64,000 nucleotides of DNA from Opisthocomus hoazin (GCF_030867145.1 NC_134431.1:10927089-10991088); one strand, 5' to 3'; counted from the stretch's first letter, positions 24,448-37,561 are shown. Notes: generated by a model not told the origin, from the sequence alone. Program-made: numbers and translations.

Positions 24448-24510
24448 AGTTACCTTACTTGTAAAATGAGAATACTTGCGTTAGAAGGACATTATGAAGG
24501 TCAAATGGCC
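24448..24510 (+). repeat. MIR relic, right half (split by CR1)
   Basis: The segment starts 'agttaccttacttgtaaaat' and continues 'gagaatacttg', then 'ggacattatgaaggtcaaat'. The MIR consensus continues in the same way after 'cctcagttt' with 'cctcatctgtaaaatgggg' and ends near 'gttgtgaggattaaatg'. It continues exactly where the 23230-23272 half stops. Confidence 0.6.
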
Positions 24511-26524
24511 AGTCTCTGTCCTTTGTGCTCCTGCAGGTAGAAATGCTAGGATTATTGTTTATCTTAGTTTGTCTCATTCTTTCTTTCATTCTTACTCCCT
24601 TTTGGGTTTTCTGAAGATTAACACATGAGGAGCAGCCCCAAATACATTACTGCTTCTTATTCAGAAATAAATTGACAGACTGAGAGTGCTGAAGCCAGGG
24701 CAGTCTGCCTTAGGAAGCCTGATAGACACAGACTGTCAGACCAATCACAAATGGCAACAACAAAACAAATCCAGACTTTCCTTGTTAAAGGACATGCTCC
24801 TTCTGGCAACAGTATATCAGGAAAATGATTGTACCAGTGAGAACCTAGATCCATCACTGAAGAGAAGAAAGCCTGGTGGATAACATGCCTAAGCACAAAA
24901 TCTTAGACTATACGCTTAGAGAGAACACATTTTGCAGTGAGATTCTTCAAAGCTGTCACATCTCTTCTGCATCCCACACTCTTTTGGCAGGAGTAAAGCC
25001 ACTGCATCCTTGTGTTTGTCTCCTTACTGAACAGCAAATAAACTGTACTTTCCCATGGCTTCAGCAAGATTATTGATTTGTGCAGTGATCATTATTGCAG
25101 CTGTTGAACAGATCTTTGCTGAAGAGATGGGGGGGAGGGAAGGGAATATTGTGGTGGTTTTTTTTCTCCTGTGCTTTTTCTAAATTCTCCTGACTTTATG
25201 TATCTCATTACTATTTATGGAATGAAAATAGCTGTTTGACTATTCGTCCATGTTTTCCTGGTACTGCACTTCACAAAGGGGAGCATGGTTGATCCTTCCC
25301 TTGAAGAGATTCTAGTCGTAAGTGAAAGGTTGTTGTTAATGACTAATTTCAGCCAAAAGGATATGTATGATGCTTTCTGGAGCTTGCATATAATTGGCCT
25401 TGCTGTGAAGTGTTTACACAGAGTGTTTAGAACAACAAGAAGGAAATGCTTGTGATTTATGATTGAGATGATAATATGATCATGCTAAGAAGGATAAGGC
25501 ACGTGCCTTCTGAGTTACAAAGCAAACAGGCGAGGGAATGTACTTCATTCTAATTGGTAAATTTCCTATTTCTGTTGTGTATTATTTACTTCATAAGCTG
25601 TTCAAGTATGAAACCCACTCAGTCTGTGAACTATCTACTGTGCTTTTGAGACCATAAATAATACTAGAAAGTGATACAATTGCCTTATGTTTGGAAACAG
25701 TATGCCACAAAATTTATACTGTCCTCTAATTAGGAGACTAGTAACAGACCACCATAGGACGGACTTTTTTCTCCTGCCCCGATCAGTCAATCAGAGGTAA
25801 GAAAATTGGTGCAAGAGTCAATAATCATCTGGAAATCCTTCACAGTAATCCCACAGGCTTGAAGGAAAGGGGGAAGGTAAGGTGGTCTTCAAACAGAAAT
25901 CTGTAAAGTGTGAATTTGCAGAGGTTGTAACTGGAAATTTTTGTGAGTTCTGTGAGTCAGATCAGATGTCCAGCTCGGCTGACTCCAGCACATGGCAGGC
26001 ACAGGTACCAGAATCAGAAAAGACTTTTGTATTTTTCTCAGGAAGAAAATTCTGCAGCTTGTGCTTCTTATCCAGTCACATTATGGGCTTAAAGAATGAT
26101 TGATAGGTTTCTTTACCTTGCTGATATAGCAAAGATGCTGTGCATGTGAGGTCGAGAATGGAATCCAACTCTTGCAAGTCATACTGGGTAAATAATTGGG
26201 TTCTGAAGCTTGTGTTTTAGAAATTGGAGTGGTTTGACATTGCTATATTTGCCTTAGGACAGAAGCTACTAATGTCCTGAAGAGGAGAACTTGCACCCAT
26301 GCTCTGGCTTTTGCAATTAATAGTTTTGGCACCTTAGTACAAACCCGCCTTCATCGGTGATTTACAGTAGTGTGCCAGACTGAACTAGGATGGCTCCAAT
26401 GTGGCGACACACTTCCTTCTGCTGATGGAGAGAAAAATAACCTCTGGGGGAGGAATGGGGAAGGACAGCTGTAGGCGGTGAAGTTTTAAAGCAGTGCTGC
26501 AGGCTCTGCTAGAATTCCCCTGTC

Positions 26525-26660
26525 AGTTCTGATTTAAATCTGGGCTCTGCCATGACTTGCTGTCTGTTGGGACACATCATGCAACCTTTCTGCCTTGGTT
26601 TCCCAAGGTGCAGCAGTATTTGCCTAGTTTGTAAGGCTATTGTTAGCATTAATCTTCAAT
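26525..26660 (+). repeat. MIR (CORE-SINE) relic
   Basis: Collinear with MIR across about 135 bases: 'ctgggctctgccatgacttg', then 'gctgtctgttgg', 'tgcaacctttctgccttggt', 'ttcccaaggtgcagcagtat' and 'ttgttagcattaat'. These correspond to the MIR segments for 'ggctctgccacttac', 'agctgtgtgacc', 'cctctctgtgcctcagttt', 'ggataataatagtacc' and 'ttgtgaggattaaat'. It is the longest MIR match in the window. Confidence 0.65.
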
Positions 26661-27961
26661 CTTCATTCTATTTCAAAGTTGCTAATTAAAAGGTGATTTC
26701 CTGATGCTGGTTAAACAACTTTGAGAAACTTTGAGAAGCTTCTGAGCAGTTATATTAGTTAGCTAAGGATAAGACTTAACACTGGCTTTACACTGCTTTT
26801 TTCTTCCCATTTGTGTAGATGACGTGCTGTGTTACACCTTCAGTGGCATGTTTACTCAGCACATGCTATAGAAGAGCTGAGTCTAGTTTGTCTTGGCACA
26901 GCGGGCTTGTGAGCCCCACGAACGGGAGATAAGAATTACCATGGCAGCCAGCCTAAGCAAAAGAGGTGTCTCTGATGGGGCAGTAGTGGACATCAGACCC
27001 CTTGTTCTCTTCTGAAAACATCCCTATTACATTACTTTCTTGGTACATAGCAAGTATTTAAAAGAGAACATGTGGGTGAGGATTTGTTGTGCTCGGCATC
27101 AGAGCTGATGTGTGAAGAACATTTTGATTCTTTAATTCATACTTTTCCCAGAAGTGTCTCACGAGAGTCCGCTGGCACTGTGCTGATGGGCTGGCAGCAA
27201 TCAAAAGAAGACTGCTTGGAAAAGTCAGAGTTGATAGATCTTTAAGAAGTAAGTTTTTAATGTTGAACTTTAAATCTGGTTTAGTAGAAAATTATTTTAC
27301 TATTGTTATATAAAATTATATTAAAAATTAAGATGGAGAGGAATCCAAACCATCATTTTTGAAATTTTGCTGGAAAAAAAAGTGAGAATATTTGCTTGGT
27401 TTGAGAGCTGCCAAAGAAACAGGTTTTGGTTTTTGCCTGGTTTGATTTCTGCAGTCTAGCTATTGATTTTAATACCTGTAAGAAGGACCAAATCTGAAAA
27501 ATAATTCTTGCCAGATAGCCAAGAATCCCCTTTTATCTTTCATAGCAGAGTTCAAATTGCTGTTGCAGGTTTCTGTAGAGAAGTGCTCCTGGAGCTGCTT
27601 CGTTTTCTTTGGATGTCTGCAGCAGTGCTGATCCATTCCAGAAAGCTCTGCCATCTTTCACTGTAAACAGGAGCAAATATGTTTATTGGTGTCAAGGGAA
27701 AGGTATATTAGTGCTGCTTCAGGTGGTGGCCAGCACAGGTAAAAGAAATGGATTCAGGAGATTCTGAATGGATTCTGCAAACATGAATAGTACTTAAGGC
27801 AAAGTCAGCACCACAGCCTGGTGGCGTGGACAGAATATTTTATTCTTGCTCCTTTCTCTGCCTTGAAGCAGCAGAATTGATCTGAAGCTCAGTTCAGAGG
27901 GATAACTATCCCAGCACAGTTATTGTAGGCTAAGTTGAACTACCAAGGCTTTAAAGGAGGC

Positions 27962-27978
27962 TTTTTTTTTTTTTTTTT
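27962..27978. repeat. Homopolymer T17
   Basis: Uninterrupted run of 17 T in the BCAS4 large intron. No attached element was recognised. Confidence 0.95.
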
Positions 27979-30280
27979 GTGGATCTGGAATGATTGCTGT
28001 CAGAGTAAGAATGAAGGTTCAAGTTACCAGCGAAGTTTCCAGAGATGCAGCACGTGGAAGGTTAACTTCTTTTTTCTGTGTGAAATAATATCCCTCCTCC
28101 TTTTCTCAGGTAATCTGCTATTTTCTCTGTCTGTGAAAATAGCTCAATGTTTTAGTTGTAATGGTCAGGCACGCTGCAAATAGCCTGGATAAACATACTG
28201 TTTGGAATAGGGTCAGAAATCCTTACAAGGATGCCAAACCACTCTGCTGGGGCAGCTGGTGGCTGTGCCAGTGCCCCTGCACCACAAAGAGACCGTACCC
28301 GCTGCGCGTGCCTAGCTGCTGCCCCGAGTGCATTTATTACACCTGTGGGCAGGTGAAGTGCTGTCTGCCCCTTGTCTGCTCAGGAGGCTGCCGGGAGAGA
28401 GAACAGCCAGGGACTGATGGAGAAATTGTCTAGCTGGGCTGGGCTCATGGGCCCTGAGGGGTGGATGCCCTGCATCTGCACTATAACAGCAGTACCAAAG
28501 TGGGCTGCTGGACCATCTTGTAGACAGTTGGATAGAAGAGAAACTATTTTCTGTGTCTGCATCAGCAGTTCTCAGAGCACTTGTCTTAAACATAACGTTC
28601 TTCTGCAGGCTGACTTAAGCCTGGCCATGAAAATGAAACTGAGCAAGCAGACACATTCAGGGCAGCATTTATTTTTCTTCAATAGAAGCTAGAATCTAGC
28701 TGTCTGTGAATTAAGCCGTTTCCTGGATGTGATACAATCTGTTAGCGATCACCTTTTGACCCAGCTTTGCTGTTCTGATGCTGGGTTGCAGTTGTCAGAG
28801 CAACCACTATGCTCTTAAATGGGTCATTTTCTTCCTGCTCTCGTGTATTTGGCTCTATCCACTGGGGACCCGGCTTTTAGGGGCTTCAAACTGTATTTCT
28901 CAAGGGCTGCTTTTAGTGTCGTAGATATTATGTCACACAACTGGTCGCCCTGGGTAACTCGGTTGCCTGTTGAAATGCAGCTGACTGAAGTCTCTAAAGC
29001 TGCCACCAGAAGTTTTAATCTTTCAGGCATGATTCTACATGCCATTTCTTTTATTTGCCTGCAAGTACAGAATTGTTGTGCGTACTTTATTTTGCAAAAG
29101 CTCTCTCAAATGTTTTAATCCCTTCATTTCTACTATTTGATCTAGGCTCACCTAAACCTGTTATACTTCCTTCCAAATGCTAAATTACTCTATGATTCCT
29201 TTAATCTTTGTTTCCTTAGTTTATTCACACCTTGTTGGATCTTTAAGTCAAGAAGTAGTTTTGAATCTTGGGACAAAGGATACAGCGGTATAGGGCATCT
29301 CAACAGAGACCTGTTTTCAGCTTGTGCGTACAGTGTCAGCTTGCTACACTACACTCCGCTGTCTCAAGCCTGGCCCAAGAGACAAGAGGAGAAGTAAGGA
29401 CTCTGTGTTTGCACTGAATGGGTGCTATAGGTGCTTACAGACGCCAGTGAAATGACAGAACCTTGCCCAAGGCCTTTATGGCCTGGATTAGACATAAACA
29501 CAGCTGAGTCGTATGGGCACTTGGCCTTCGGCAAGCTGCTTGCTGTGGTCGGTGTCACTAGTGGTTGTATGTTATGGTACGGGTGCCATCCTAATGAGAG
29601 CACCTACTTTCTGAGAGCCGCCATCTGGCCTTCATTAGACTGTGACAGACATGAATCAAGGGAACTAGAGGTGAAAAGCTATTTGCTACTACTTACACCT
29701 TTCTCTTTTGATGACTTCAGTAGGCTTTGGAATGTCAAGACATTTCTCCCTCCTCTTCTCCTGCTCCCTTAGCAGGCAGCCATATCACTTTTCCTTGAAG
29801 TTTCACAGCAGCCTGACCAGAAAATCATTTCATCTTCAGCCTGTGTGACGTGCACAGCCCAGAGCTTCCTCATGCCCTTGTCTTTTAACTCTGTGTGGCA
29901 TTTGTACCGTTGTGAAAGCAAGCTGTTCTCAGACCCCTTCCATGTAAAATACTGACAAGTCGTATGGATGGGTATCTTTGCCTCTCATTTACTATTGATT
30001 CAGCATAAGCTTTAACATAAGCTGGTAATGAGGGTGCTCCTTGGTGAAAGTTTGGTGCGGGTAGATGTAAAACAGGAATTGTCACTTTTGTTAAGTGTTC
30101 ATGGCAGAGTTACAGGAAGCCACCCAAAGAATTACCTGTGTCAAGAGGGTATATAGAAAACATATAGTACCTGCAGGTCAGAAGGGACTAGGTATATCTA
30201 TGAATCATAATACCTCGAGCACTACATAAGTCATAATATATTATTCATCAAAGCATCAGATTACTATTGCAGGGATCTCC

Positions 30281-30304
30281 AAAAAAAAAAAAAAAAAAAA
30301 AAAA
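30281..30304. repeat. Homopolymer A24
   Basis: Uninterrupted run of 24 A. It could be the tail of a retroposed sequence, but the preceding bases show no recognisable gene and no obvious target duplication, so I call it a simple repeat. Confidence 0.95.
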
Positions 30305-31891
30305 GTAAATTCTCATTGCCATCATGGCATCATTTGTTTGGAGGAATTCTGGATAGAAGTGCCAAGAGTAACTTCTAAAATAACCAGTTACAAATCAGAG
30401 TGGGACAGTGTTTTCATGAGCTATGGGAAATCCTGAGCCTACTTTTAAAGTTAGTTAGAGAGGCTCATGTCTGTAGTGAATTGCGATCGCTCTGACCGGG
30501 GCTCTCTGCGGACAGACTGTCACCAGCCTGTCCAGTGTAATTACTGTCCTTCATAACACTGTTCCTGCCTTGTTTTCTCCTGGTATGACCACTGGCAATA
30601 TTGCCCTAGAAATGAAGGACAGATTATTTTACTTTGAAAATTGAAGTGATTTTTAACATTTTTCTCTCTACTTTTGCTTTATGGAAAATACGGAAAATGT
30701 TAGTATTCCACTGTGAATTGTTACAGCTGGCTATTTTTATAGCATCTTTGGTTAGGGTGTTTTCCCCTTTCTGGTTTGCAGAGGTGAACCTTGTCACTGG
30801 CAGTTCTCACGTGATAATTCAGATTCTTCATCTTGTCTTACTCAGTGGTTGTGACTGTTGAATTTCAATCTTAGATGAAAAAACTTAGTTACATTTTACA
30901 TTAAAAATTCTAGTATTCTACCCATTGAAAGGAGCCTATCTCCTCCTGTTTGGGTCTGCACATAACAACTTCGAAACCACATGCATCTGCTGATGATTAC
31001 CACTAAAAGTACATTTCTCCCCCATAGCAGTTTGGATATTCTAACAGCAATGCCCTTCTCTGCGAACATGCTAGTGATCTCCCAGGTGTGCACACCAAGA
31101 GTTTGTCAGCAGAACCCCACTTCGTCCTGCCCGGTCTGACAGTGTCAGCACAGCAGTGCAGTTTCGGTAGGCAGTACCTAGCTCATAGCATAGATGAGTA
31201 TTTACTTCTTAAATTGTGCCTAGATGCACATGGAGAGCCAGTATCTATTCCAAAGAATTAGCAGTGGATACTGCCACGAAATGTTTGTAATCAGATGCAC
31301 AGCTTGGAGCCCATGAATGAGAATTAAATACAAATAAATGTGAGGACTACATCATAGCAATAGCAAACTACTCTCTGGAAATACATTTACATTTAGAGCC
31401 TGAAGACCGTTAGCTTTTTGGGAAGGATAGGCTCTTCATTTTCCATTGAGACTGTGATTTTAGCTAGAGGTTTGAATTGTTGCCCTACAGAAAAATGATT
31501 CTATCTCCTCAATTCAGGATTAATCAATTATTTGAGTTCTTAAAAACCTCAGAAGCAAAACCAAATCCCTTTCTATATTTCTTCTGTACTTAGCATTTTC
31601 CAGTGTTACTAATTCATTTGCATTTTTTCTGTGCCTTAGAACTAATTTCCCCTGTGTTCTACTCTATTTTTATCTGTTCACTATTAATCCAGCTAAGATG
31701 ATTGCAAAGTCTGTAGAATCAGGTGCAAAAGTAAACAGCTTCACAATTTCAGCGTTGTTTACAGGGCCAATTATCTTGTATTGGAAAGTAACTTCAGTTC
31801 CGAGACACTGATTCCTCCCCCCACCCCCCTGGCTCTTTGACTTTCCTGTTCTTGAACAGTGAGATTAATTTCAGTTCTGTTCTTGTTTCAG

Positions 31892-31996
31892 AGATATCGT
31901 CTATCAGCAGCACGCTCCCATGACCTGCCAAAACTCTACCGAACTGAAGACTTTTTTCCTATGAACTATGTAGGTACTAAGTATCAAAATAATTAA
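31892..31996 (+). CDS. BCAS4: BCAS4 probable terminal coding exon
   Basis: The acceptor is a T-rich tract ending TTCTTGTTTCAG at 31891. Exon B ends in phase 0, and reading from 31892 in phase 0 gives RYRLSAARSHDLPKLYRTED followed by FFPMNYVGTKYQNN and a TAA stop at 31994-31996. The joined peptide continues with no frame break. A GTAGGT at 31970 could instead act as a donor after MNY, leading to a further exon. Human BCAS4 isoforms differ strongly at this end, so I cannot confirm the C-terminus by memory. The evidence is splice-site quality, frame compatibility, gene order and a non-random, charged peptide. Confidence 0.55.
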   Translation, partial: RYRLSAARSHDLPKLYRTEDFFPMNYVGTKYQNN

Positions 31997-32520
31997 TTTT
32001 TGACTACCAAAAGGCTTTTAGGAAAGGCTGCTTGAGTTTGTTCTTGCATGACATTAGGAAGAAGCAACAGTTGCATTTCATTTCCTTGGCTAGCCTCTCT
32101 AAGGGAAGCTAAAAATTTCTGATGGTGTTGTAGCTATGTGGAGGCTTGGAGCACTTATTCTAAGATTTGATCACCGTAGTTTGCACTTACTTGATAAGCT
32201 TCCTAAGTCAGTGAAGAAAATGTACAAAACCTCACTTTGTTTACCTTCATTTTTATACCTAAAATGATCAGAAGGCTGAAGAGTGCTCTAGTACAGCATG
32301 TTAAAGCCGTTACGTAATGTGCCAATACTGCCAGCTTCGCAACTGTTCAGATTTTCAGATTTTACAAGAGAACATGAAATCAATGTCAGAATTTTAAAAT
32401 TCAATAAACTGCACATGGCTGAAGTTTCCAGCACTCTATTTCAAACTAGGAACAGGGTTTTAAAAGCTGTTGTGTAACGTAACTTGAATGGTACAAATAA
32501 ATTTTCTGCAAAGCTGTTAT
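31997..32520 (+). other. BCAS4: Candidate BCAS4 3' UTR with poly(A) signals
   Basis: AATAAA hexamers lie at 32403-32408 and 32496-32501, about 410 and 500 bases after the candidate stop. The second is followed by GT-rich sequence near 32520-32545 that would suit a downstream element. The call depends on 31892-31996 being the last exon. Confidence 0.35.
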
Positions 32521-35500
32521 GGACCTCTGGATGTGCAATTTTGTGATGCAGATGCCAGTTAACCAGGACCAGGAGTAGCACAGCTCATCTCCCCACCTGT
32601 AGCTTTTTTGTTTGTTTGTTTAAACTACAAAATAGGTCTAGGGGAACAAAACCCACTCAATTCTCTAAATAAGGAACATTAGGAAGAGAAGGTTGTATGA
32701 TTTTCAGATGGTTGGCTTTGCATACAGTACAATATGGAGCTACAGAAAGAAATGCTTTCGTTTTAAAAATACCTGTGGAAAAACTCAAGATGGAGACCCC
32801 AGTGCAAATTCTGTAAAGGGGGGGGAAAAAGCGCTTATGGTGAAAGTAAAGCTACATGGCTTTGAGTAACCATGGAGACCAATGCTTTTCTGATGCAGAA
32901 CTAAATGAACTCAACCTTTTCATATTTATTAGTGGGATTGATGAGGAAAGATAAAGTTGAATTACAATATAAAGCAATAGAAGACAGACCTAGTCAATGT
33001 CTCTGCCCCTGCAATGCAGGTTATTGTAACAGATTATTACGAATGAGTGAATAATACCAATTACAGAGAGGCAAATTAGTTATGAAAGGAACAAAATACT
33101 CTTAGTTATACCAACCTGTTTATCCAAATATCAGCTTCTTTATTAAGAGAAATGAAGAGACAGTACACAAAACATACTCCTCAAATATTTGGTTCTGATA
33201 AAAACTGAAATTGTTTTAATACTGTAGCAGTGTATGAAATATATGTACTACAAAATGGTAAACTGTTTACTGTATCAGTAGATAATTGAAACCTACTGAT
33301 TTCTTGGTGGGAAGAATGGTAGAATTTTCCCATAAAAATACTGGGTGAATATTCAGGTTTCTCTCTTGAAAAGACATGTCAAAGGGTCAAATATTAATTG
33401 GCAAGTTCTTGCTACAGAAGTGTTACTGCTGAACAGAGGATGACAGCATTAAATATCACTTGAACTTTCAGTAAGATTAAGAGCTTGTGAAATAAAACTT
33501 CAACGCAGATATTTCTACAACATCATGTAGAAGGTTTTGACTGAGTAGAAATTCGAGTGTAGATAAAGGGTTAAGTCATGGTATCCAAAGGAAAATGCTG
33601 AGATCAAATGTGACTTCAGGGTCCGATGCACTGGATAGAAAACTAGGAGTTTAGCAAAAGCTGTTTGTCTGTTCCTGCTGGAAAATAACTGTTCAGTGTG
33701 GAGGAACGCTTACTGGCTGTCACTATGCCTCAAGGAGCGAGAGGGAGGGGAGGGAAGGCACAGCGCATACTGAAAGTCCCAGGAAAAGAGAACTTTGTGC
33801 CTCACTACATCTCGGCTGCAGGTCTGGGCAATGAAGGATGTTTCAAATTAACGGTTATTACCGGCCCACATGAGCACCCATAGAAATAAAGTGTCCTATA
33901 AAATGCAACTACCCTTAACAATCTCAGACTGTCCTTGCTGCTCTCGGGTATTTGTCAGAAGTCAAATTACAGGTCACACCAGCTCTGAAAGGGTTTTGGT
34001 GTACAAAGCTGTCTTGTGTCTAGAAACAATGTGGATGCTAATAGCTTCCGACTTCATTCTCAACTGTTACAACCTTTAGATTTCAGATAGCCTGTTTAAG
34101 ATGGAAAACACACTTCACTTTGCTTCAATTCAGGTAGGTAAACTGGTGCTTTAGAGAAGTCTTAATGGTCCTTCTGCTCCGTGGTGCTGGCCAAAGCCTG
34201 GACAGCCTAGTGCGTGTTGAAGGTCTCCCACTGAAGGCAGCAGAAGAAATTAAGTGGCAGCTTGAGCTGGCAACTCTGTAAGCACAGCTGGTGCGTTTCT
34301 AGAGTTCTGCTACAGAACTTCAGTAATGCATGTAAAAACCAGAGAACTTCCATCCCGTACAATTATAATGGTACAATAGGTTAGGCCTACACAAACGGGG
34401 TTTAGGGTTCCTCCAGTTTTATTGGGCCATTCACCTCTTCTGCTTTTCAACTTCCTCAAAAATGTATGGTTAGCCTCAAAGCTAGAAAGGAATTCTTGCC
34501 TAGGCTAAAATCCAGATTTGAAGGGTAACTTGTTTGTAATACTAGAAAGTTTATTTCAAAGCTTAGAAACAACTACCCTCAATCCTTCTTGATATTCCTG
34601 GTAGGACAGACTATTTTGGTGCAAGACCTTTGATTTAATCACTATATAAATGTTATTTCCTGTCATGGAATTTTCTGACAAATGAAGCACTTCTGAAGCG
34701 TTCATATTTCATAGTCTTACTATTCACCGACTACCAACACGAGCTCAGAATTCAGAAACTTGACTTTTAACTATAGAGTTCACTAATGTTAAATTAACCT
34801 TGCCAGATATCAAGACAAATATGCAGATTCTTAAGATGATACCCTATTTTTTATTTCATTGCTTAACGGATAAGGGCTGTTGCACTACCATTAAACTGTT
34901 GGTGGGTTGGGTTTTTTTTTTTTAAGTTTTTAAAAAAACGTAATTGTAAAATCTCTTCAAGCCTAGATGAAATGACACAAAACTAATTATGAAATGTCTT
35001 AAGTTTTCAGACAGCAGCCTCCTGTGAAACAGAGCAGCCTACAGAGGGAGAAAGGAACATAACCAAGTTTCCCCAGCAAGGAATAACCTTTCCTAGAACT
35101 TTGAGTGCCTGGTTTTGTTGGGAAAAAGATTACCAGCCCACTGACATCTGTAAGTGGTAGTTAACAAACTCTCACCCGATTTACTGAAGTTACTTTCAAT
35201 GAAATAGTTTGGAAAACTGGCAAACAAAATGAGTTGAGGCTCCAGTTTTCTTTTCAGGCAGAGAAACACAGGAGTTCTTTTGCTGATGTAAACATCAAAA
35301 GCAGTTTTCCTGTATTGTTCTTAAAACCTATCTTCTACCAGTTGAGTGTGCAACTGGGAGCCAGTCCAACTTCCACCCCTCGGAGTTAAAAAAGCAGAAC
35401 AAAAGTACGTATCCCTTCTGTGAAGGGGAGAAGAAAAAGACAAATCTAAACCAGCCTCAGCTAAAGGTAATGTTTCAGTTTTGTTGCTTCAACAAACCCA

Positions 35501-36490
35501 GAAGTGCTCATTCCAAAGCGTGTCAGCAGCACAAGTCAGCTGCAGAACATGAGAGCGTACACGTATCCTCGTCTCTGGCTCTGTAGTGGCTTCTTGATTA
35601 GAGCAGTGGAAAGCACAGTTTACACCTACCCAAGACTGCTGTAGAGATATCTAAATGTTTTCTCAAGATCTCTGTGAAATGGTTTTGCTGTTTAAAATTT
35701 TGAAGAACACAGAACTATCTCCTCCTTTACAACATTCATGAAAATTTTACAGGTCAATTTAGTTCTTGTATCAAAAAGACACTGACATTTACAAGACATA
35801 TGCCTAAATCAGACTCCTCACTCTAATTAAGAACAGTTTTGTTGTCATCACAATTAGATTCCTTTCAGTAAATTATCTTGATGAGCTTTTGGTTATGCAG
35901 CTGTCTATTGCACTGCACACTTGCCAAAATGCAGGATGGGTCTGACCAAACCAATCACAAATTTTAACAAACTGATTTTTTTGTTTGTTTTTAGTATTCA
36001 ACTTTTTTTTTCAAAGCCAAAACATGTCTGTAGCTTGTAAGGCTTGCTCATTCACATTTAAATAGTAAGTATTCAAATACCTTCGCTATCGTTTACCCTT
36101 GGTACATAGTGCTTCAGAGAGGCATAGCTTTAGATAACTTTTTAATATGAGAAAGTGATCTTCGTTCATATAAGTACAAAGGGATGAAAAATGCAAGTAA
36201 TCATTAGACCTTGTTTGTCCAGGATGCAGAACAAGCAAATCACTACAATCCTATGTATAAATTAGTGTTCTAGAATGCTAAATAGTAAAGACAAATTCAG
36301 CCAAAGTTTGTTTTATAGTATTTTCAATGTCCTTGAAGGAGATCAGTCTATTCAGCAAGAAAGCACTAAACAGACAGGCCCCAGCAGAGCTGTGGAGGGT
36401 GGGGCGGGCAGGGGAATAAAGAAAAAAGTAGCAAGGTGGGATTTACCAAACAGGAATGCAGCACTTGCATGTAATAAAGCAAATATTTAC
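32521..36490. other. Intergenic region between convergent BCAS4 and ADNP
   Basis: About 4 kb of AT-rich sequence between the candidate 3' ends of the two genes. Open frames are short and unlike known proteins. No confident repeat was recognised. A G-rich run at 36398-36416 (four short G tracts) has G-quadruplex potential on the + strand. Confidence 0.5.
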
Positions 36491-36491
36491 A

Positions 36492-37561
36492 TTAAGCACA
36501 ATACAGCAATTTATTTAGATGCTTAAATGAAGAATACAAAGGGAAATAAAGATCACAAAATTATACATACTACAACAGTGTGTCATATATTAGATGGTAT
36601 AAATGAATACAACACCTTGTTGGTGTTAACTAAAGATAAAACTAAATATCCAAAACGCAGCACTTTTGTTTCAGTGTGCTGTTTCAACACAATACACTTT
36701 TATACAGATCTAAAAGGTGTCAAAATTAGTAGCTGCAAACTTGTTTCTTGCATGTGACTTTTCTTTTTTAGCTTAAAAGATTTCAGAAAATGGCTCTGAA
36801 ATACATTTGTCATCTGTTGTAATGTCAAGGATATTCAGAACAAGAAAATTCTATAATACAATAGAGTCCAGATATATTTTTTTATGTCGCTGGCCTCTGT
36901 TTTGAGATTGTACAAGGTTATGTGCAAAAACTAAGTTTGTCAAAAATCATACTATAGCAGTTTCAAGCTTTTGCTAGGTAAACTAGATACAGCATTTATT
37001 ACACAGCAGGGCAACACTAAAAAAGAGAAACAAATCTATGATGGGTACACAAGAACAATTTCATAAGCTTCACTTGAATAGGTCTAAAAGACTGTACAAA
37101 TATACATTTCAACTATTCAGAATGATACATGAAAAAATCAATTTCCCCATAGTCTACTATACACGTTGACCTGGTAGCTTGTATGGTTGGCCCTACACTA
37201 CCATGTGAAAAAGGGTAATGTTTAAAAAGACATACAACTGAACATGTACAAGAGTGAAAGAAATGTTGAAAATGCAGATAAAATAAACCTCTGCTTTTCT
37301 CTGTGTGCATTCTGGAGCCACCAGTTTATCCATTTTCACATTAAGTTACTGTGCTCATCCCAGCAGGTACTCGCAAGCAAGATTAGCCAACAGCATCCTT
37401 AAATAACCACTGGAGTAACAGCGGCCACAGCCACCCCACGCCACGACCTAGCACTCGAAGGCAGTACCAGTCAGAAGTTACGCTTAGCAGTCACACTGAA
37501 ATGAAGGTGTTGAGACAGTTGTAGACTGGGTCACATTACGGACACTTCCGACCCGAGCAGC
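36492..37561 (-). other. ADNP: ADNP 3' UTR with candidate poly(A) signals
   Basis: The ADNP stop codon is at 37564-37562. On the - strand, AATAAA occurs at 37000-36995 (about 560 bases after the stop) and at 36515-36510 (about 1050 bases after). The distal one is followed by T/GT-rich sequence and gives a 3' UTR near the length I expect for ADNP mRNA. The segment is AT-rich with no coding potential. Use of both sites is possible. The end point is an estimate. Confidence 0.5.

Larger units (their letters stand above)
6100..31891 (+). other. BCAS4: BCAS4 large intron (25.8 kb)
   Basis: This interval separates exon B from the probable terminal exon. It contains diverged CR1 elements (about 7870-8325, 19690-20475, 21060-21995, and reversed at 23273-24447), MIR relics (about 22080-22175, 23230-24510 split, 26525-26660), a CpG/CCAAT cluster (18241-18464), a TG/CG tract (18858-18989) and homopolymers at 27962-27978 (T17) and 30281-30304 (A24). 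The many short open frames show no protein similarity that I recognise. An additional skipped or alternative BCAS4 exon cannot be excluded, but the flanking exons join in frame without one. Confidence 0.7.

Noticed and set aside
30110..30260. Possible old repeat with 'ggtcagaagggac' resembling CR1 or SINE ends
   Set aside because: Only one short word matches and the flanks do not follow any consensus I know.
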